From: Poindextera sp035294785
Lineage (GTDB): Bacteria; Pseudomonadota; Alphaproteobacteria; Caulobacterales; Caulobacteraceae
Reading direction: 5' to 3'
Assembly: GCA_035294785.1 (NCBI GenBank)
Contig: DATGKF010000133.1
Span: 1-23,808, forward strand
DNA: 23,808 bases
The notes beneath the pieces are model-generated. The model saw only the letters and a program-made list of their open reading frames with translations, searched no databases and had not been told where the DNA came from. This document shows positions 21,103-23,808 of the stretch, piece after piece. The stretch's first letter is position 1; every line of letters starts with the position of its first letter. The position numbers and the translations under genes are program-made.

Positions 21103-22440
21103 ATGGGCCACCTCATGTCTTCCAAGGCCGGCAGGCGCCTGGCGCTGGTCGCCGGCGCGGCGCTGGCCGCCGGCATCGTCGGCGCGGGAAGCGTCCGCGC
21201 GGCCGACGTTGACGAAGCGCCGCGCTCGATCGTGGTGGCCAAGGACAAGTCAGCCGCCTTCCGGCTCGACTATCCGTTCGGCGAGATTGTCGTCGCCCAG
21301 CCTGACACCGCCCAGCTGGTCGCGACCACCGACCACAGCTTCTACATCCGCGGCAAGGCGCTCGGGGTCACCAACCTGCTGATCTACGACCAGCGCCATC
21401 ACCTCGCACAGGTGATCGACGTGCGCGTCGGCGACGACCTCGACTCGCTGCAGTCGGACCTGGCGGCGGCCTTGCCCGGCGAGCACATCACCGCCCAGGA
21501 CTTCGCCGGCGGCGTGCTGCTGACCGGCACGGCCTCGTCGACGGCCGTCGCCGAGCGGGCCTCAGCGATCGCCGAGCATTATGCGCCGAAGGCGGTGGCC
21601 TCCAACGTCACCGTGCTCAACAACCAGCAGGTCATGGTCGAGGTCCGCTTCCTGGAGGCGAGCCGCAGCTCGCTCAAGGACGTCGGCTTCAACTTCTCGG
21701 CCAAGAGCGCGCTCGGCAACTTCGGAATAAACTCCGGCTCCGGCCTCGCCGGCAACACGGCGCCGCAGGCGACGCTGGCGATCGCCGGCCGCATCGGCGA
21801 CGTGTCGATCAACGCCCAGCTGGAGGCGCTCGAACAGAAGGGCGTCGTGCGCACACTGGCGCGGCCGAACCTGATGGCCATGTCCGGCCAGGAAGCCAGC
21901 TTCCTCGCCGGCGGCCAGATCCCCTATCCGGTGCCGAACGGCCTGACCGGCGTCACCATCCAGTTCGAGCCCTACGGCGTGAACCTGAAGGTCACGCCGA
22001 CGGTCGAGGACAACGGCGAGATCAAGCTGCAGGTCGCCCCCGACGTCAGCCAGCTCGACGAGGCGCACGCGGTCACCATCTCCGGCTTCAACCTGCCGGC
22101 GATGGTCGAGACCAAGGCGTCGACCACGGTCGAGCTGAAGGACGGGCAGAGCTTCGCCATCGCCGGCCTGTTCCAGCAGGACTACAACAACGCCGTCCAT
22201 CAGGTGCCGGGCCTGGGCAACCTGCCGGTGCTGGGCGCGCTCTTCCGCTCGACCGACTGGCAGCACCAGCAGACCGAGCTGATCATCATCGTCACCCCGC
22301 ACCTGACCTCGCCGGCGGCCTCGCCGGAGGCGCTGCCGAACCCGCTCAACGAGACGCACGAACCCAGCGGCATCGACCTGATCCTCGAAGGGATCGACGC
22401 CAAGGCCGGGCCGCCGCCTCCGGGCGCGAAGGAGTCCTGA
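21103..22440 (+). CDS. cpaC: Flp pilus secretin CpaC (RcpA/CpaC)
   Basis: A 445-residue outer-membrane secretin that would form the ring through which the Flp pilus passes. A signal peptide (about 1-33, LALVAGAALAAGIVGAGSVR followed by A) directs export. An N-terminal secretin-accessory domain spans about 38-110, with LDYPFGEIVVAQPDTAQLVA and SFYIRGKALGVTNLLIYD. A BON-like domain follows about 115-165, with GGVLLTGTASSTAVAERASA. The secretin domain covers about 175-410, with VMVEVRFLEASRSSLKDVGF, VRTLARPNLMAMSGQEASFL and the C-terminal VPGLGNLPVLGALFRSTDWQ, then ELIIIVTPHL. The start could also be M5 (21115). The gene lies 2 nt after cpaB and 7 nt before cpaE. Assembly of secretins often needs a pilotin; a CpaD-type partner gene is missing between cpaC and cpaE. 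Confidence 0.94.
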   Translation: MGHLMSSKAGRRLALVAGAALAAGIVGAGSVRAADVDEAPRSIVVAKDKSAAFRLDYPFGEIVVAQPDTAQLVATTDHSFYIRGKALGVTNLLIYDQRHHLAQVIDVRVGDDLDSLQSDLAAALPGEHITAQDFAGGVLLTGTASSTAVAERASAIAEHYAPKAVASNVTVLNNQQVMVEVRFLEASRSSLKDVGFNFSAKSALGNFGINSGSGLAGNTAPQATLAIAGRIGDVSINAQLEALEQKGVVRTLARPNLMAMSGQEASFLAGGQIPYPVPNGLTGVTIQFEPYGVNLKVTPTVEDNGEIKLQVAPDVSQLDEAHAVTISGFNLPAMVETKASTTVELKDGQSFAIAGLFQQDYNNAVHQVPGLGNLPVLGALFRSTDWQHQQTELIIIVTPHLTSPAASPEALPNPLNETHEPSGIDLILEGIDAKAGPPPPGAKES

Positions 22441-22447
22441 GGCGCGC

Positions 22448-23614
22448 ATGAGTTCCGCCGCTTTCAACCAACGCCGCGTCCTCGTGGTCGGCCAGCGCAT
22501 CGCCGCGCTCGTCGAGCAGGCGCTAGCCGGCGCGCAGTTCGACGTGGCCGGCGCCGACGGGCTGGACGCGCTCACGCGCCAACCTCCGTCGGCGGACCTG
22601 GTCATCATCGATTCCAGCACCGGCGATCCGACCCGGCTCGCTGCGATGATCGGGGCGATCGCGCAGGCGACGCCGCAGCCAGCCGCCATCCTTGTTGGCG
22701 CCCATCTGCCTGCGGGCCTGGCGCGCGCGCTGATGAAGCTCCGCCGCTCGGACGTGCTCGACCAGCCGACGACCGTCGCCGACCTGGCGCGCTGCGCCGC
22801 CACGCTGCTCGCCGACGGCGCTGTGGTGATGGAGCAGGTTCACGCTTCACAATGCTGGACCGTCACCGGCGCGGTGGGTGGCGCCGGCGGCACGACCGTC
22901 GCCATCGAACTCGCCACGACCCTGGCCAGCCGCAAGCTCGGCGACCGCGTCGCCCTCATTGACCTGAACCTCGCCGACGGCGCGGCCAGCTCCTACCTGG
23001 GCAGCGCCGCCAACATGCACCTGGCCGACGCCTCGGCCTCGCCCGAGCGCATCGATTCCAATCTGCTCGACGCCTTTTCGGTGCGCGTGAGCGGCGGCTT
23101 CGACCTCTTCGCATGTCCGCGCGATCCGTTGGCTTTCACCAAGGTCTCGTCGCACGCGGTGCTGAGACTGCTGGAGGTGGCGTGTCAGGCGTACGACTGG
23201 ATCGTGGTCGACCTCCCGCGTGGCCGCCAAGCGTGGACCATGGACCTGTTGGCCGGTTCGGACCAGATCCTGGTCGTCTCCGAGCTCACGGTGCCGGCGC
23301 TGCTCGCGGCGCGTGCGCTTTCGTCCGAGATCGAAACCGAGCTGCCCGACCAAGCGCATCCGCGCGTGCTCCTGAACCGCATGGCCGGGCGCATGTTCGG
23401 CCCGGCGCCCTCGCGCGGCGAAGCTGAGAAGGCGCTCGGCCGCAAGGTCGACGGCGTCATCACGTCGGACTGGGAGGCGGCCGCCTGCTCGGCCAACCTC
23501 GGCGGCCCGATCAGCCAGCACCGTCCGCGCTCGAAGATCGTCAAGGACATCGCCGCCATTGTCGAGCAGCTGATCACCGGCGGCGCGGCCGAAGCGCGCG
23601 GGCGGGCCGCCTGA
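22448..23614 (+). CDS. cpaE: Pilus polar-localisation ATPase-like protein CpaE (TadZ)
   Basis: A 388-residue MinD/ParA-type protein with an N-terminal receiver-like domain (about 8-125) and an ATPase-like domain (about 135-380). TadZ/CpaE proteins mark the pole and recruit the pilus machinery. The P-loop reads VTGAVGGAGGTTVAIELA (139-156): the two lysines of the deviant Walker A motif (K-G-G-V-G-K-T) are replaced, V143 at the signature Lys and G148 at the phosphate-binding Lys. Atypical P-loops are known in this family. ALIDLNLADG (169-178) and YDWIVVDLPRG are the switch and Walker B-like strands. The start at 22448 is 7 nt after the cpaC stop; its stop overlaps the cpaF start by one base (TGATG), so the pair is translationally coupled. 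Pole-specific targeting by this protein is inferred. Confidence 0.91.
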   Translation: MSSAAFNQRRVLVVGQRIAALVEQALAGAQFDVAGADGLDALTRQPPSADLVIIDSSTGDPTRLAAMIGAIAQATPQPAAILVGAHLPAGLARALMKLRRSDVLDQPTTVADLARCAATLLADGAVVMEQVHASQCWTVTGAVGGAGGTTVAIELATTLASRKLGDRVALIDLNLADGAASSYLGSAANMHLADASASPERIDSNLLDAFSVRVSGGFDLFACPRDPLAFTKVSSHAVLRLLEVACQAYDWIVVDLPRGRQAWTMDLLAGSDQILVVSELTVPALLAARALSSEIETELPDQAHPRVLLNRMAGRMFGPAPSRGEAEKALGRKVDGVITSDWEAAACSANLGGPISQHRPRSKIVKDIAAIVEQLITGGAAEARGRAA

Positions 23615-23808
23615 TGAGCCGTTTCGCCGCCCGCACCTCGACGCCGATCCTGCAGACCGCCGCGCCCGCGCCGGCGCCCGCCGTCGAAGCGGAAGTCTCG
23701 ACCTCGCTCGCGCCGCCCCCTTCGCCGCCGCCCGAACCCACGCGCGACACCCCGAAGGACGCCGCCTTCTTCCGCGACGACGGCCTCTTGGACGCACGGC
23801 TCAAGCTG
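23614..23808 (+). CDS. cpaF: Pilus secretion ATPase CpaF (TadA), N-terminal part only
   Basis: Only the first 65 codons are in the window; the frame stays open to the last base. The start overlaps the cpaE stop (TGATG). The visible part begins MSRFAARTSTPIL and is followed by an Ala/Pro-rich linker, then PKDAAFFRDDGLLDARLKL, which matches the start of the family's N-terminal domain (L-L-D-A-R-L-K-L, continuing elsewhere into a helical region). No Walker motifs are reached. The full protein is a hexameric VirB11/GspE-type ATPase that powers Flp pilus extension. Identification rests on position and this short block. Confidence 0.75.
   Translation, partial: MSRFAARTSTPILQTAAPAPAPAVEAEVSTSLAPPPSPPPEPTRDTPKDAAFFRDDGLLDARLKL

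Overview
The window is a GC-rich, gene-dense chromosomal segment from an alphaproteobacterium, most likely of the Caulobacterales (Caulobacter/Phenylobacterium type). The evidence is the 1,600-residue NAD-dependent glutamate dehydrogenase of the GDH-180 class, a lipoprotein that fits the family named after Caulobacter loci CC0125/CC1285, and a cpa (Tad/Flp pilus) operon. No rRNA, tRNA, IS element, prophage or CRISPR array was seen. Genus and species cannot be fixed by eye.

Layout: (1) 1-2438: the end of a CaiB/BaiF CoA-transferase gene, translationally coupled to an atypical crotonase, then an unassigned polytopic membrane protein. (2) 2522-4093: a GMC flavoprotein oxidoreductase, followed by a 110-bp imperfect inverted-repeat element at 4164-4273. 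(3) 4371-8473: a small-molecule nucleotidyltransferase diverging from a NUDIX hydrolase, a chromate transporter convergent with the NUDIX gene, a VOC-fold protein, a GNAT acetyltransferase and a small membrane protein. (4) 8557-10860: a zinc alcohol dehydrogenase and an AI-2E-type permease. (5) 10861-15943: a structured leader with a probable intrinsic terminator, then the giant glutamate dehydrogenase. (6) 16058-18237: a MAPEG protein, a lipoprotein, and a divergent ArsR regulator/NIPSNAP pair with a palindrome between them. (7) 18234-19997: an SDR dehydrogenase diverging from a second crotonase. (8) 19998-23808: an AT-rich regulatory island and the start of a Flp pilus operon, cpaB-cpaC-cpaE-cpaF, with cpaF cut by the window edge.

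Functional links: three blocks (CaiB-crotonase, GMC/ADH oxidoreductases, SDR-crotonase) suggest acyl-CoA and alcohol catabolism, but no substrate can be named. The cpa genes are tightly packed (gaps of 2 and 7 nt, then a 1-nt overlap) and would act together as pilus assembly protein, outer-membrane secretin, polar-localisation ATPase and secretion ATPase. The most interesting non-coding signals are the structured leader before the glutamate dehydrogenase gene, the long hairpin element near 4.2 kb, the ArsR-type palindrome near 17.86 kb and the AT-rich island before cpaB.

No gene-free stretch exceeds 300 bases. The largest gaps are 4094-4370, 10861-11107 and 6967-7208, each described below. 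The strongest hints of something undescribed are non-coding; I do not see a novel multi-gene system.
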